Of a stretch of 64,000 bases of DNA, positions 27,744 to 36,421 are shown piece after piece. The stretch covers positions 1-64,000 of the forward strand of contig CAVPPH010000011.1 of assembly GCA_963707275.1 (NCBI GenBank). The letters are read 5' to 3'. A model generated the notes under the pieces. The model had not been told where the DNA came from and searched no databases. It saw only the letters and a program-made list of their open reading frames with translations. Origin of the DNA: JACKBK01 sp963707275. GTDB lineage: Bacteria > Chloroflexota > Anaerolineae > JAAEKA01. The first letter of the stretch is position 1. Each line of letters starts with the position of its first letter. Position numbers and translations under genes: made by a program.

Positions 27744-28022
27744 TCACCCACCGGCAATGGCCGGCACGATGTAGACTTTCAGCCTGGGTCGCAGCGTCGT
27801 CGCCAGGCCGTCCAGCGAGCGGATGTCGCGCTCGTCGATGAAGACGTTGATCCAGGCGCGTAGCTCGCCGTCCGGCGTCAACAGGTGGGCGGCGATACCA
27901 GGGTAGCGCGCGTCCAGCCCATCGATCATTTCCCGTACCGTGTCCGCATTGACCGGTTCCCAGCGCTGCGCGCCGAACTCACGCGCGATCTGCGGCGGGA
28001 TGCGAACCTCGACGGCCGCCAT
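27744..28022 (-). CDS. MoaD/ThiS-family sulfur-carrier protein
   Basis: 92 residues with the start at 28022 (MAAVEVRIPPQIAREFGAQ). Ubiquitin-like beta-grasp fold ending in the Gly-Gly tail (YIVPAIAGG) that is adenylated and thiocarboxylated by an E1-like enzyme. WINVFIDERDIRSLDGLATTL fits the family. It could feed molybdopterin, thiamine, cysteine or thio-metabolite synthesis; no partner gene is adjacent. A molybdenum hydroxylase is encoded 15 kb away, which is suggestive only. Confidence 0.85.
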   Translation of the reverse strand: MAAVEVRIPPQIAREFGAQRWEPVNADTVREMIDGLDARYPGIAAHLLTPDGELRAWINVFIDERDIRSLDGLATTLRPRLKVYIVPAIAGG

Positions 28023-28181
28023 CAGACAGCCGCGCTCTGGCACGATAAACTGATCACTGACATGTCTGCGTTGCAACCGGCCACGATTCCTCCTGAGATA
28101 TGCGATCAAACGTTACGCAGGGTGTGGACGGGATTATAGGTCGCCCGTATGCAGCGGGCAAATCGTTGCTACCCCACTCCC

Positions 28182-28246
28182 AGGTGACAGTCACTTTCGG
28201 CTCCTTTCGCTTCGCTACAGGAGTCTTCGAAAAGTGACTGTCACCT
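28182..28246. repeat. Perfect 16-bp inverted repeat of the GTGACAGTCAC family
   Basis: Arms AGGTGACAGTCACTTT (28182-28197) and AAAGTGACTGTCACCT (28231-28246), perfect, with a 33-base loop. A related 15-base palindrome is at 42283-42297. It lies between the divergent MoaD-like and methyltransferase genes. Confidence 0.7.
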
Positions 28247-28303
28247 TCCGATACGGCGCGCGGCTGGACAGCCGCCAGCAGGTCAGGTACACTACCACCA
28301 ACC

Positions 28304-28966
28304 ATGAACGACACGATAGCGAGCGAGCAGCGTGCCATCTCACCCCTGGCCCGGCTCTACCTCTGGGCGACGCGGCGGCTGTACAACGAGTTCGCCTGGA
28401 GCTACGACCTGGTCGCGTGGCTGGTCAGCGGCGGACGCTGGGACAGGTGGCGACGCATGGCGCTGGACTATGTGATCGACCAGCCGGTGCTGGAGGTCGG
28501 GTTCGGCACCGGCGAACTGCTGCTGGAGATGGCCCGGCGCGGCTGGCAGGCCACCGGTGTCGATCTGTCGCCAGCCATGCAGCGCGTAACGAGTCGCAAG
28601 ATGCGCCGCACCGGGCTGTGGACACCGCTGGTGCAAACCCGCGCCCAATTACTGCCCTTCCCTGCCGACTCCTTCGGCTCGATCATTTCCACGTTCCCGG
28701 CTGAGTACGTTATCGACCCTGCCAGCCTGCGCGAGTTCCTGCGGGTGCTGCGACCGGGCGGCCGGCTGGTCATCGCCGGGTTGGTGGTGCAACGCAGCGG
28801 GCCAGTCTGGAACCGCGGCAGCAAGCTGGTCTTCGGCAACGCGCCGTCCCATCCGGTGGCAGTCCAGCAGGCGCGACTGGCAGCCGCTGGCTTCGAGACG
28901 CACCTCGTGGTGCGCGACGACCCGCCCTGGCAGGTGCCGGTGATTATCGCGGAGAAACCAACGTGA
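28304..28966 (+). CDS. Class I SAM-dependent methyltransferase
   Basis: 220 residues. Motif I is VLEVGFGTGELLLEMARRG, motif II includes GVDLSPAMQRV, motif IV region FGSIISTFPAEYVIDPA and post-motif RPGGRLVIAGLV are in order. The substrate cannot be told; the layout resembles UbiE/phospholipid-type methyltransferases. The stop TGA overlaps the following GTG start by four bases, so it is coupled to the lectin-fold gene. Confidence 0.9.
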   Translation: MNDTIASEQRAISPLARLYLWATRRLYNEFAWSYDLVAWLVSGGRWDRWRRMALDYVIDQPVLEVGFGTGELLLEMARRGWQATGVDLSPAMQRVTSRKMRRTGLWTPLVQTRAQLLPFPADSFGSIISTFPAEYVIDPASLREFLRVLRPGGRLVIAGLVVQRSGPVWNRGSKLVFGNAPSHPVAVQQARLAAAGFETHLVVRDDPPWQVPVIIAEKPT

Positions 28967-29796
28967 CAGCGACCTTGCACGACGACTTCAGCCGCGACGT
29001 CGGCGACCACTGGCAGCGCATGGAACTGGGCGACGGTCGCGTCGCCTGGACCGGCGCGACCGTGCGGCTGGTCAACGAGGACACCTCGACCGCTCGCTAC
29101 AGCAACGCCCAGATCGACGATTGCCAGGGGCGCCCCCGCAGCGAGCTTCTCTGGTCGCCCCCGCTGCGGCTGACGGTGCGCGCCCGCTTCTCGCATCCCG
29201 CGCCCCCGCTGCGGGCGGATGACGACTGCGACTTCGAGTATCTGGCCGGTCCGATCCTCAGCGGCACGGCGGGCTTCGGTTTCTGGAACGCGCCATCGAC
29301 GCTGGAGGGCCAGACGCTGCCGGCGCTGCCGCGTGCACTCTGGTTCTTCTACGCCTCGCCGCCGTCAAACATCAAACTGGACGACACAATGCCGGGCTGT
29401 GGCTGGAAAGCCGCGACCTTCGACGCGTCGGGCTGGCCGTTTCGTCTGCTGGCTGTGACCGCGCCCATTGCCGTGCCGCTGATGAACTGGCGCGCTGCGT
29501 ATCGTCGCCTGTGGCCGGTGGGCCAGCGCGCGATCGGCGTCAACGAAGCGCCGGTCGCCGCAGACATGACCGACTGGCACACCTACGTCATTGAATGGCA
29601 ACTGGATCGGGCGCGTTTCCTGGTGGACGACGCGGTCGTGCTGGATTGCGATACTGCACCGCGCGGGCCACTGGGGCTGGTGATCTGGCTGGACAACCAG
29701 TCGCTGGTGTTGACGCCGCAAGGCCGGCTGCGCCATCGCCTGCTGCGGCACGACGACGCGCAGTGGCTTGAGCTGGCTGTGGTCAGCATCGAATAG
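28963..29796 (+). CDS. Concanavalin-like lectin/glucanase-fold protein
   Basis: 277 residues, starting at GTG 28963 overlapping the methyltransferase stop. The pattern GTAGFGFWNAPSTLEGQ, LWFFYASPPSNIKLDD and WHTYVIEWQLDRARFLVDDA is typical of the GH16-like beta-sandwich. The GH16 catalytic ExDxxE was not found, so a binding rather than hydrolytic role is likely. There is no signal peptide, which is unusual for a carbohydrate-binding protein and suggests a cytoplasmic ligand. Function unknown. Confidence 0.7.
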   Translation: MTATLHDDFSRDVGDHWQRMELGDGRVAWTGATVRLVNEDTSTARYSNAQIDDCQGRPRSELLWSPPLRLTVRARFSHPAPPLRADDDCDFEYLAGPILSGTAGFGFWNAPSTLEGQTLPALPRALWFFYASPPSNIKLDDTMPGCGWKAATFDASGWPFRLLAVTAPIAVPLMNWRAAYRRLWPVGQRAIGVNEAPVAADMTDWHTYVIEWQLDRARFLVDDAVVLDCDTAPRGPLGLVIWLDNQSLVLTPQGRLRHRLLRHDDAQWLELAVVSIE

Positions 29797-29810
29797 GCCG
29801 CGCGGGCTGT

Positions 29811-29840
29811 TTGCATGTTTACCGGTCGCTCAAGTATAAT
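29811..29840 (+). promoter_or_regulatory. Sigma-70 type promoter of the small membrane protein gene
   Basis: TTGCAT (29811-29816), an 18-base spacer and TATAAT (29835-29840). The next start is at 29951, giving a leader of about 100 bases. The -10 is exact consensus; the -35 matches four of six. Confidence 0.5.
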
Positions 29841-29950
29841 CGCCGGGCATTGAGCCGCATTCGTTCCAATTTCGTTACAAGGGAGAGCGCCCCGCAACCT
29901 AAGATAGCGATAGCGCGCGCTTTCCGATACGCATCAACTAGGAGGAGTCT

Positions 29951-30373
29951 ATGTCGCTAATTTCGATTCTCGGAGCGCCGTTGCTGCAGGGCGGTGATGA
30001 TGGCGGGCTGTTCGCGTTCCTGTTCAGCGGCTTTGGTTCGATATGCTCGCTGGTGGTGTTTCTGCTGTTCGTCATCGGCGCATGGAAGATGTTCGTCAAG
30101 GCCGGCCATCCCGGCTGGGCGGCCATCATCCCTATCTACAACATCTACATCATCCTGAAGATCGTCGGACGCCCCGGTTGGTGGCTGATTCTCTTCTTGA
30201 TTCCCTTCGTCAACATCGTGATTCTCCTGCTCGTTTCTATCGACCTCGCCAAATCGTTTGGCAAGAGCGCAGTCTGGGGCATCATTCTGCTGTTCTTCTT
30301 CAGCGTCATTGGCTATCTGATTCTGGGCTGGGGCGCCGATCAGTACCAGGGGCCGGCGGTCGCCAGCGCCTAG
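29951..30373 (+). CDS. DUF5684-like small membrane protein
   Basis: 140 residues with four apolar segments: LFSGFGSICSLVVFLLFVI, WAAIIPIYNIYIILKIV, WWLILFLIPFVNIVILLLVS and VWGIILLFFFSVIGYLILGW. The IPIYN and GHPGW patterns are typical of the DUF5684 group (sometimes annotated as signal-peptidase-I-associated). Start supported by TAGGAGGAGTCT. It is followed by a good terminator, so it is probably monocistronic. Biochemical role unknown. Confidence 0.82.
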   Translation: MSLISILGAPLLQGGDDGGLFAFLFSGFGSICSLVVFLLFVIGAWKMFVKAGHPGWAAIIPIYNIYIILKIVGRPGWWLILFLIPFVNIVILLLVSIDLAKSFGKSAVWGIILLFFFSVIGYLILGWGADQYQGPAVASA

Positions 30374-30433
30374 CTGGCTGGTTCGCCAACACGGCGACAC
30401 GTAATTCGTTCATCCGGCTCAATGCAAACACAG

Positions 30434-30470
30434 AGCGGGACGCACTCCCTTGTGGAGCGTCCCGCTTTTT
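30434..30470 (+). terminator. Rho-independent terminator
   Basis: Arms AGCGGGACGC and GCGTCCCGCT (10 bp) with a 13-base loop, then TTTTT. It ends the DUF5684-like gene and lies 33 bases before the convergent asnB stop. Confidence 0.88.
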
Positions 30471-30502
30471 GATTCCCCGTTGCTGCGAGCTTTGTCTCGC
30501 GT

Positions 30503-32422
30503 TTACAGACCGGCCAACCAGAGCTGCGTATTCAACACGCCAGTCAGCAGTGCGCTGTGGTTGGCGCTGCCGGTGCGGTGTTCGTCGCGCCAGCGCTGAA
30601 TGGCTGACGGCTCGAACAGCGCCCTGCGCCGCAGCGCAGGTTCGGACATCGACTCTTCCACCCACTCCGGCATTCTGGATTGACGCCACCAGTCGGCGTG
30701 CGGGGTAGCCAGTCCCTGCTTGCGCCGATCGCGGATAGCAGATGGCAGGTAGGGCTGGCCGCGCGAGCCTGACCTGCCAAACACCGCTCGCAGCAGCCAC
30801 TTCTCCGGCTGGCGCAGATCCAGCTTCAGCCGCGGCGGCCAGCGAGCCAGCAGTTCCCACAGCCGGTGGTCGAGGAACGGCACGCGCGCCTCGACCGAAT
30901 GCGCCATACTCATCGCGTCCACCTCGTGGTTGATGAAATCTGGCAGGCGAATGCGCCGCTCCAACGTCATGTCGCGGTGCAATGATGCCAGGGGCGCAAC
31001 CAAGGCACCGTACTCGTCCTGCCAGCGCACGGCCAGCGACGGCCGCGCTGACCGCGCTAGCTCAGCGTGCAAGTCAGCACCAAACAAAGCGCTGCGCTGG
31101 TCCGCCGTGCTGACCTGTTGCCAGGCAAGGTAACGGCTGACTGCGGACCGGTCGGCCATGGCCAGCGCTTGCTGCGCAGCCGTTGACATGGGAAATGGCA
31201 GGCGGGAGGAGAAGATCGGCCTGCGCAGACTGGCGGGCAGGCGCAGCAGCGATTCGGCCTGCTGGTTGCCGCGAAACCAGCCATACCCGGCGAACAGTTC
31301 GTCGCTGCCCTCGCCGGTCAGGATGACCTTGAAGCCTGCGGCCCGGCAAGCTTCGTAGAGCATCGAGATCGGCACGGCGGTAGCGAAGCACTGCGGCTGG
31401 TCCAGAGACGCCATCGCCGCGGGCAGCCGGTCAAATGCCTTCCAGCCGAAACGCAGCTCGTGGTGTTCCGTGCCAAGGTAGGACGACGCAAGGCGGGCGT
31501 ACTGGCTCTCGTCGTGACTGGCGCGGTCGAAGCCGATGCTGAAGGTGTGGGCGCGGCCGCCGGTCAGTTCCTGCATCAACGCCACCAGCCCGCTGCTGTC
31601 CAGCCCGCCGCTGAGCAATGCGCCCACAGGCACGTCAGCCTGCAAGCGCAGTCGCACAGCGTCGCGCAGCAACGTCAGCACCTCCTCGGCCGCGTCGTTC
31701 GGCTCAACCTGCGTTTCCTGGCCGGCAGACAGATACGACGCATCCCAGTAGCGGCTGACCGTCGTGGTCCCGCTGGCTGCTTCCGCGATCAGTAGATGGG
31801 CAGGCGGCAGCTTGCTGATCTCGCGCCAGATCGTCGCCGGACCAGGTACGTAGCCGACAGTGAACATCTCCTCCAGACTGCGCGCGTCGAGGGTCGGTTG
31901 GCGCAGCGCGGGGTGGCGCAACAGCGCCTTGATCTCTGACGCGAAAAGGAGCCAGCCGTCGATCTGAGCGATGAAGAGCGGCTTCTTGCCCAGGCGGTCA
32001 CGGGCCAACAGCAGGTGCTGGCGCGGCTCATCCCAGACCGCCAGCGCGAACATGCCCCACAACCGCTCGACACACCCGTCACCCCACTGCTCGTAGGCAT
32101 GGGCGATGACTTCCGTGTCAGACTCGCTGCGGAAAACATGACCGTACGCCTCCAGTTCAGCGCGCAACGGCTTGTAGTTGTAGATCTCCCCATTCTGCGC
32201 GACCCAGATGTCGCCGGTTTCGTTGCAGAGCGGCTGATGACCGCCAGCCAGATCGATGATGGACAGCCGCCGCGCACCCAGCCCGCAGACGGCGGTTGGA
32301 GAAACGAAAAGGCCCTCGTCGTCAGGGCCTCGGTGGGTCAATGCGCCGGTCATGCGAGCCAGAACGGCTGCATCGACCGGCGCATCGGTGGACAGGCGCA
32401 GAACGCCGGCAATCCCGCACAT
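30503..32422 (-). CDS. asnB: Asparagine synthase (glutamine-hydrolysing) family
   Basis: 639 residues. The N-terminus MCGIAGVLRL keeps the Cys2 nucleophile of the glutaminase domain, with LSIIDLAGGHQPLCNE and WVAQNGEIYNY. The synthetase half has the ATP PP-loop LLSGGLDSSGLV and ILTGEGSDELFAGYGW. Both halves look active. It makes asparagine or, in secondary-metabolite contexts, another amide or lactam. The PqqD gene is 11 bases upstream in the same direction, which points away from simple asparagine supply. Convergent with the membrane-protein gene. Confidence 0.92.
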   Translation of the reverse strand: MCGIAGVLRLSTDAPVDAAVLARMTGALTHRGPDDEGLFVSPTAVCGLGARRLSIIDLAGGHQPLCNETGDIWVAQNGEIYNYKPLRAELEAYGHVFRSESDTEVIAHAYEQWGDGCVERLWGMFALAVWDEPRQHLLLARDRLGKKPLFIAQIDGWLLFASEIKALLRHPALRQPTLDARSLEEMFTVGYVPGPATIWREISKLPPAHLLIAEAASGTTTVSRYWDASYLSAGQETQVEPNDAAEEVLTLLRDAVRLRLQADVPVGALLSGGLDSSGLVALMQELTGGRAHTFSIGFDRASHDESQYARLASSYLGTEHHELRFGWKAFDRLPAAMASLDQPQCFATAVPISMLYEACRAAGFKVILTGEGSDELFAGYGWFRGNQQAESLLRLPASLRRPIFSSRLPFPMSTAAQQALAMADRSAVSRYLAWQQVSTADQRSALFGADLHAELARSARPSLAVRWQDEYGALVAPLASLHRDMTLERRIRLPDFINHEVDAMSMAHSVEARVPFLDHRLWELLARWPPRLKLDLRQPEKWLLRAVFGRSGSRGQPYLPSAIRDRRKQGLATPHADWWRQSRMPEWVEESMSEPALRRRALFEPSAIQRWRDEHRTGSANHSALLTGVLNTQLWLAGL

Positions 32423-32433
32423 GGCTCGGGCGG

Positions 32434-32721
32434 TTATCCCGCCACGACTAGTTTTTCAGCCAGGAGATGGTTCAGGAGATCGGTTAGATCAATCTGCACC
32501 GCTTCAGCTTGCTCCGGGATGTTACAAACCACGGCCAAATCCTGCGCCAGTTGGCCGACATTTCGCTGCCCGTCCAGGTTCTCCCACAGCCAGGTGCCGG
32601 TCTCATTGAGCGAGTAGTAGCTGCCGGTGTTGAGGTCGATGACGATGGCCTCGCCGGCGACGGATTGGTGAGTGGCGCTGGGAGAGCGCTGGAAAACGGT
32701 GTCTGTTGTGATGTTCATCAT
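32434..32721 (-). CDS. PqqD-family peptide-binding (RRE) protein
   Basis: 95 residues with start at 32721 (MMNITTDTVFQRSPS) after ACGAGGCAA. The winged-helix RRE signature is visible: VIDLNTGSYYSLNETGTWLW and LDGQRNVGQLAQDLAV. PqqD proteins bind the leader of RiPP precursors. It is 11 bases before asnB, a combination known from lasso-peptide loci (B1 plus C proteins), but no B2 protease or precursor gene was found here. A precursor elsewhere or a different function is possible. Confidence 0.85.
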   Translation of the reverse strand: MMNITTDTVFQRSPSATHQSVAGEAIVIDLNTGSYYSLNETGTWLWENLDGQRNVGQLAQDLAVVCNIPEQAEAVQIDLTDLLNHLLAEKLVVAG

Positions 32722-32725
32722 TTGC

Positions 32726-32806
32726 CTCGTACTCTTCCTCCTACTCGTACTCGTACTCAATACCGTCACAGACGAGTAGGAGTACGAGTACGAGTTCGAG
32801 TAGGAG
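32726..32806. repeat. GTACGA/TACTCG tandem words forming an inverted repeat
   Basis: Left arm 32726-32759 is built of TACTCG/TCCTCC hexamers and right arm 32773-32806 of GTACGAG units, so the two can pair over about 15 bp. It lies between pqqD and tag. The same GTACGA word reappears at the end of degV (49608-49645). Confidence 0.65.
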
Positions 32807-32814
32807 CGCGTGAT

Positions 32815-33382
32815 TTATCCTAACTGTGCGTAACGAAAACAGTCCACGGTGTGATCGTTCACTATTCCGACCGCCTGCATGTACGCGTAGCAGATGGTCG
32901 GGCCGACGAAGGTGAAGCCGCGGCGCTTCAGATTCTTGCTCATCGCGCGCGAACTCGTCGGTTTCCGCCGGGATCTCGGACAGGCTGCGCCAGGCGTTCT
33001 GCCTCGGCTGGCCGCCTACGAACTGCCAGATGTACGTCGAGAAGCTGCCGAACTCGCTCTGCACAGCCAGGAAGGCACGCGCATTCTTGACCGCCGCGTT
33101 GACCTTCAGCCGGTTGCGCACGATGCCGGAATTGCGCAGCAGTTCGGCGATCTTCTCGTCATCGTAAGCGGCTACGGTCTGCGGGTCGAAGTTGTCGAAC
33201 GTGGCCCGGTAACTCTCCCGTTTGTTGAGAATCGTGGACCAGCTCAGCCCGGCCTGCGCGCCCTCCAGGATCAGGAACTCGAACAGCAGCCGGTCGTCGT
33301 CGCGAACTGGCACGCCCCATTCCTGGTCGTGATAGGCAACGTAGAGCGGGTCACTGCCCGCCCACTGGCATCGCGTCGTCAT
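32815..33382 (-). CDS. tag: DNA-3-methyladenine glycosylase I (one frameshift)
   Basis: About 188 residues, start at 33382 (MTTRCQWAGSDPLYVAYHDQ). Removes 3-methyladenine from alkylated DNA. CQWAGSDPLY and HDQEWGVPV carry the first two zinc ligands, LEGAQAGLSWSTILNKRE is the catalytic helix region. One base too many in a CGCGCG run near 32945 shifts the frame; the right frame continues MSKNLKRRGFTFVGPTICYA and HTVDCFRYAQLG to a TAA at 32815, with the last two zinc ligands (His, Cys). Otherwise full-length, so functional in the organism if the indel is a sequencing error. Confidence 0.9.
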
Positions 33383-33573
33383 GGTTGGCGCATCATAGCG
33401 CGCCACGCACCCGGTGTCAAGCTGACCACCCGTGCCGTCGTACCGAATCTGTTCTTCGCGCCGGAAGGCTGAGTTGACACTGACCGATTCCACGGTAAGA
33501 TATATTCCCAGATCGGCAAGAACACCCCACCAGACCACAGAACACGTCCGAACTGCGTGCTACAATTGATCCT

Positions 33574-34314
33574 ATGGACTCTACCACACCCAGGCGGACC
33601 GGCATGTACCTGCTGCTGGTCGCGCTGCTGATCGGCGCCGGCCTGCTGTTGACCGGGTTTGCGCTGCGGCCGCGGCTGGCGGCGAGCGTCGATCAGATCG
33701 CGCGCCTGCGCGCCTGGTTCGCGGACCCGACTGCCAACAGCGACTGGACAGTGCTGGCCGGGCAGCGCTGCACGCCCGACGCGCCGATGCTGATGCCGAC
33801 AGAAGGCTACATCGGCTTCGACCGCGGCGACAGCTTCCGCCCTGGCCATCGCCACAGCGGCTACGACATCTTCACGCCTGACGGCGCGGTCAACACCACG
33901 CCAGTCATCGCTGCCTACGACGGCTACCTGACCCGCGAGGCTGACTGGCGCAGCTCGGTCATCATCCGCCACCCGGACTTTCAACCGGTGGTCGGCGGCG
34001 AACAGATCTGGACCTACTACACCCATATGGCGTCGGCTGACGGGCAGCAGTCCTTCATCGCACCGCAGTTCCCGCCAGGCACGCGTGAGCAGTTCATCCC
34101 GGCCGGCACGCTGCTGGGTTATCAGGGCAATTGGTCCGGCACGTCGGGCAACCCGACCGGCATCCACCTGCATTTCTCGGTCGTCAAATCGACACCATCA
34201 GGTGGCTACGCCAACGAGACAGACATCGAAAATACCTACGACCCGGCCCCGTTCCTTGGCGTGACTCGCAACACGGCCGGCGTGCTGACATGCGAAGGAG
34301 GAAGTGATCAATGA
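33574..34314 (+). CDS. Membrane-anchored M23 (LytM-like) peptidase-fold protein
   Basis: 246 residues. An N-terminal helix (YLLLVALLIGAGLLLTGFAL, about residues 12-31) anchors it, with the rest outside. The M23 zinc motifs are present: HRHSGYDIFTP (HxxxD) and GIHLHFSV (HxH). YTHMASADGQ lies between them as in the family. It should cleave peptidoglycan cross-bridges or act as an inactive regulator of another hydrolase; Chloroflexota often lack normal walls, so the substrate is uncertain. The stop overlaps the flavin-reductase start by four bases. Confidence 0.85.
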   Translation: MDSTTPRRTGMYLLLVALLIGAGLLLTGFALRPRLAASVDQIARLRAWFADPTANSDWTVLAGQRCTPDAPMLMPTEGYIGFDRGDSFRPGHRHSGYDIFTPDGAVNTTPVIAAYDGYLTREADWRSSVIIRHPDFQPVVGGEQIWTYYTHMASADGQQSFIAPQFPPGTREQFIPAGTLLGYQGNWSGTSGNPTGIHLHFSVVKSTPSGGYANETDIENTYDPAPFLGVTRNTAGVLTCEGGSDQ

Positions 34315-34946
34315 CAACACCCGTGAACGGCTCCAACGGCCCGCTGCGCGTCGTGGCTATCTGCGGCAGCCTGCGACCAGGCAGCTTCACCCGCAAGGCG
34401 CTGCTCGTTGCGCTGGAAGGCGCGCGCGAGCAAGGCGCTGAAACCCACCTGCTGGACCTGGCGGACTACGAGCTGCCGCTGTGCAACGGCAGCAAGGACG
34501 CAGCCAGCTACGGCCCCGACGTCGCCCGCCTGCGACAGGAGATCGGCGCGGCCACTGGCATCATCCTGGGCACACCGGAGTATCACAGCAGCTTCAGCGG
34601 CGTCCTGAAGAACGCGCTGGATCTGACCGGGTTTGAGCAGTTCGAGGGCAAGATGGTAGGTCTGCTGGCTGTCTCGGGCGGATCCATGGGCGCGACCAAC
34701 GCATTGAGCGCACTGCGCGCCGTGGGCCGGTCGCTGCACGCGTGGGTCGTGCCACATGAAGCATCGATTCCGCAAGCCTGGCGACAGTTCGACAACGACG
34801 GCAACCTGAAAGATGACGACATGGCCGAACGCGTGCGCGAGCTGGGCCGCCAGGTGATGCGCTTTGCCTGTCTGCACAATGCTGAGCAGGCGCTGGATTT
34901 CCTGCGCGCCTGGGAAGACGCGCCTCAGAACCCCGGCGGCGAGTAG
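34311..34946 (+). CDS. NAD(P)H-dependent FMN reductase
   Basis: 211 residues. Flavodoxin-like fold with the phosphate loop ICGSLRPGSFTRKAL near residue 15, GTPEYHSSFSGVLKNALDL (FMN site) and LLAVSGGSMGATNALSALR. It matches azobenzene/quinone reductases of the ArsH/ChrR type. Start at 34311 overlaps the M23 gene (ATGA), so it is cotranslated with it. A physiological partner is not evident. Confidence 0.92.
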   Translation: MTTPVNGSNGPLRVVAICGSLRPGSFTRKALLVALEGAREQGAETHLLDLADYELPLCNGSKDAASYGPDVARLRQEIGAATGIILGTPEYHSSFSGVLKNALDLTGFEQFEGKMVGLLAVSGGSMGATNALSALRAVGRSLHAWVVPHEASIPQAWRQFDNDGNLKDDDMAERVRELGRQVMRFACLHNAEQALDFLRAWEDAPQNPGGE

Positions 34947-34985
34947 GCCAGCGTTTGGATGCGCAATACGACTCAAAATGAAACC

Positions 34986-35083
34986 GCTCAGCCGTCTTTC
35001 CAACGGAGGCGGGAATCCACTCGTCACGATACTGGATTCCTGCCGCCGCGGCGACCGGCGTGACGACAGATGAAAGGCTGAGC
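34986..35083. repeat. Structured intergenic element, two nested stems
   Basis: Outer stem GCTCAGCC (34986-34993) with GGCTGAGC (35076-35083). Inner stem GGCGGGAATCCA (35008-35019) with TGGATTCCTGCC (35033-35044), 11 of 12 Watson-Crick plus one G-T. The GGAATCCA/TGGATTCC core resembles widespread REP-like repeats. It fills the gap between the flavin-reductase and CrtC-like genes. Confidence 0.6.
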
Positions 35084-35101
35084 AGTAACCACAAAACAAC
35101 C

Positions 35102-36262
35102 ATGCTTCGAAAAACACTCTTGTTGACTGTCATTCTGCTGATCGTTGCCGCGGCCGCCTTCGCAGCCTTGCAGCGCCGCGAACCCGAGGTTCAGGCCAGC
35201 GTGCTGGCCGGCGCGCAAGTCGAAGACACCTCCGGCTTTGCGCGCGCCGCCGGTCCGCAGCCGCTGACCTTTCCTGCCGACTACGGCCCGCATCCCGACT
35301 ACCAGACCGAGTGGTGGTACTACACCGGCAACCTGGACGACGCAGATGGCCGCCATTTTGGCTACCAGTTCACCATCTTCCGGCGTGCCGCGCTGCCGTC
35401 AGACCAGCGCGCCGAGCGCGCCTCCGACTGGACAGCCGACCAGATCTATATGGGCCACTTTGCGTTGACCGATGTGGCGGGCCAGGATTACCAGGCGTTT
35501 GAGCGTTTCGCGCGCGGCGGAGCCGGTCTGGCCGGCGCGCAGGCGGAGCCGTACAACGTCTGGCTGGAGGATTGGCAGGTGGAGGAAGTCAGCCCCGGTG
35601 TAACCCGTCTGCAAGCGGCCGCGGGCGATGTCGCCATTGACCTGACACTGACCGACCTCAAGGGGCCGGTGCTGCACGGCGACCAGGGCTACAGCCAGAA
35701 GGGGCCGGACCCGGGCAACGCATCCTACTACTACAGCCTGACGCGTCTGGTCAGCCAGGGAGAGGTGACAGTCGGCGACCGCACCTTCCCGGTCGAAGGG
35801 CTGAGCTGGAAAGATCATGAATACAGCACCAGCGCGCTGGCCGCGGATCAGGTGGGCTGGGACTGGTTTGCCTTGCAATTGGATGATGGCAGTGAGTTGA
35901 AGGTCTTTGACATCCGCAAGGCTGACGGCAGCGTCGATCCCTACTCCGCCGGCAGTTTCATCGCGCCCGACGGCGCGTTGACACCGCTAACGCGCGACGA
36001 TTTCACAATCGCCGTCCACGACACCTGGCGCAGCCCGCGCACCGGCGCCGAGTATCCGGCCCGCTGGACCGTGACGCGTACCGTCCCAGGAGCATCCAGC
36101 TTGGAGATCGAGCCGTATCTGGCCGACCAGGAGTTGAACGTGTCCTACTCCTACTGGGAAGGCGCTGTCAAGATCAACGGTGAACGCAACGGGGAACCCG
36201 TTCTCGGCGACGGCTATGTCGAGATGACCGGCTATGCCGGCAGCATGCAAGGACAGTTCTAA
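35102..36262 (+). CDS. CrtC/AttH-like lipocalin-family protein
   Basis: 386 residues, start at 35102 (MLRKTLLLTVILLIVAAAAF), a membrane anchor or uncleaved signal. Signature features of the CrtC/AttH group are PADYGPHPDYQTEWWYYTGN near residue 55, FGYQFTIFR, ARGGAG and GLSWKDHEYSTS. The fold is a twin lipocalin-like barrel; members hydrate carotenoids or bind lipids. The usual hydratase acids cannot be judged by eye, and no carotenoid genes are adjacent, so a secreted or surface lipid-binding role is at least as likely. Preceded by the structured element. Confidence 0.82.
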   Translation: MLRKTLLLTVILLIVAAAAFAALQRREPEVQASVLAGAQVEDTSGFARAAGPQPLTFPADYGPHPDYQTEWWYYTGNLDDADGRHFGYQFTIFRRAALPSDQRAERASDWTADQIYMGHFALTDVAGQDYQAFERFARGGAGLAGAQAEPYNVWLEDWQVEEVSPGVTRLQAAAGDVAIDLTLTDLKGPVLHGDQGYSQKGPDPGNASYYYSLTRLVSQGEVTVGDRTFPVEGLSWKDHEYSTSALAADQVGWDWFALQLDDGSELKVFDIRKADGSVDPYSAGSFIAPDGALTPLTRDDFTIAVHDTWRSPRTGAEYPARWTVTRTVPGASSLEIEPYLADQELNVSYSYWEGAVKINGERNGEPVLGDGYVEMTGYAGSMQGQF

Positions 36263-36311
36263 CAAAGGAGCACGCCATCTCGAACGCCGGTTTCAATCGA
36301 TGGCGTCGCTA

Positions 36312-36320
36312 TGCTATAAT
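36312..36320 (+). promoter_or_regulatory. Extended -10 promoter of the SBP3-NBR1 gene
   Basis: TGCTATAAT: an exact TATAAT at 36315-36320 with the TGn extension. The -35 region (TTTCAA near 36291) is weak, as is common with extended -10 sites. The gene starts at 36422, leaving about 95 bases of leader. Confidence 0.5.
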
Positions 36321-36421
36321 CCGTCTTGCCTGATGCCCGTGGCTCTGCGGTCGTCAACAACCAGCCTGCGCGGCAACCGTCCAACCCAGTTGTGGTCAGT
36401 CATCCGAAGGGAGAACGTACT

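Noticed and set aside
30503..32721. A complete lasso-peptide cluster
   Set aside because: No precursor or B2 protease could be found between 29800 and 33600; only the AsnB-PqqD pair is supported.
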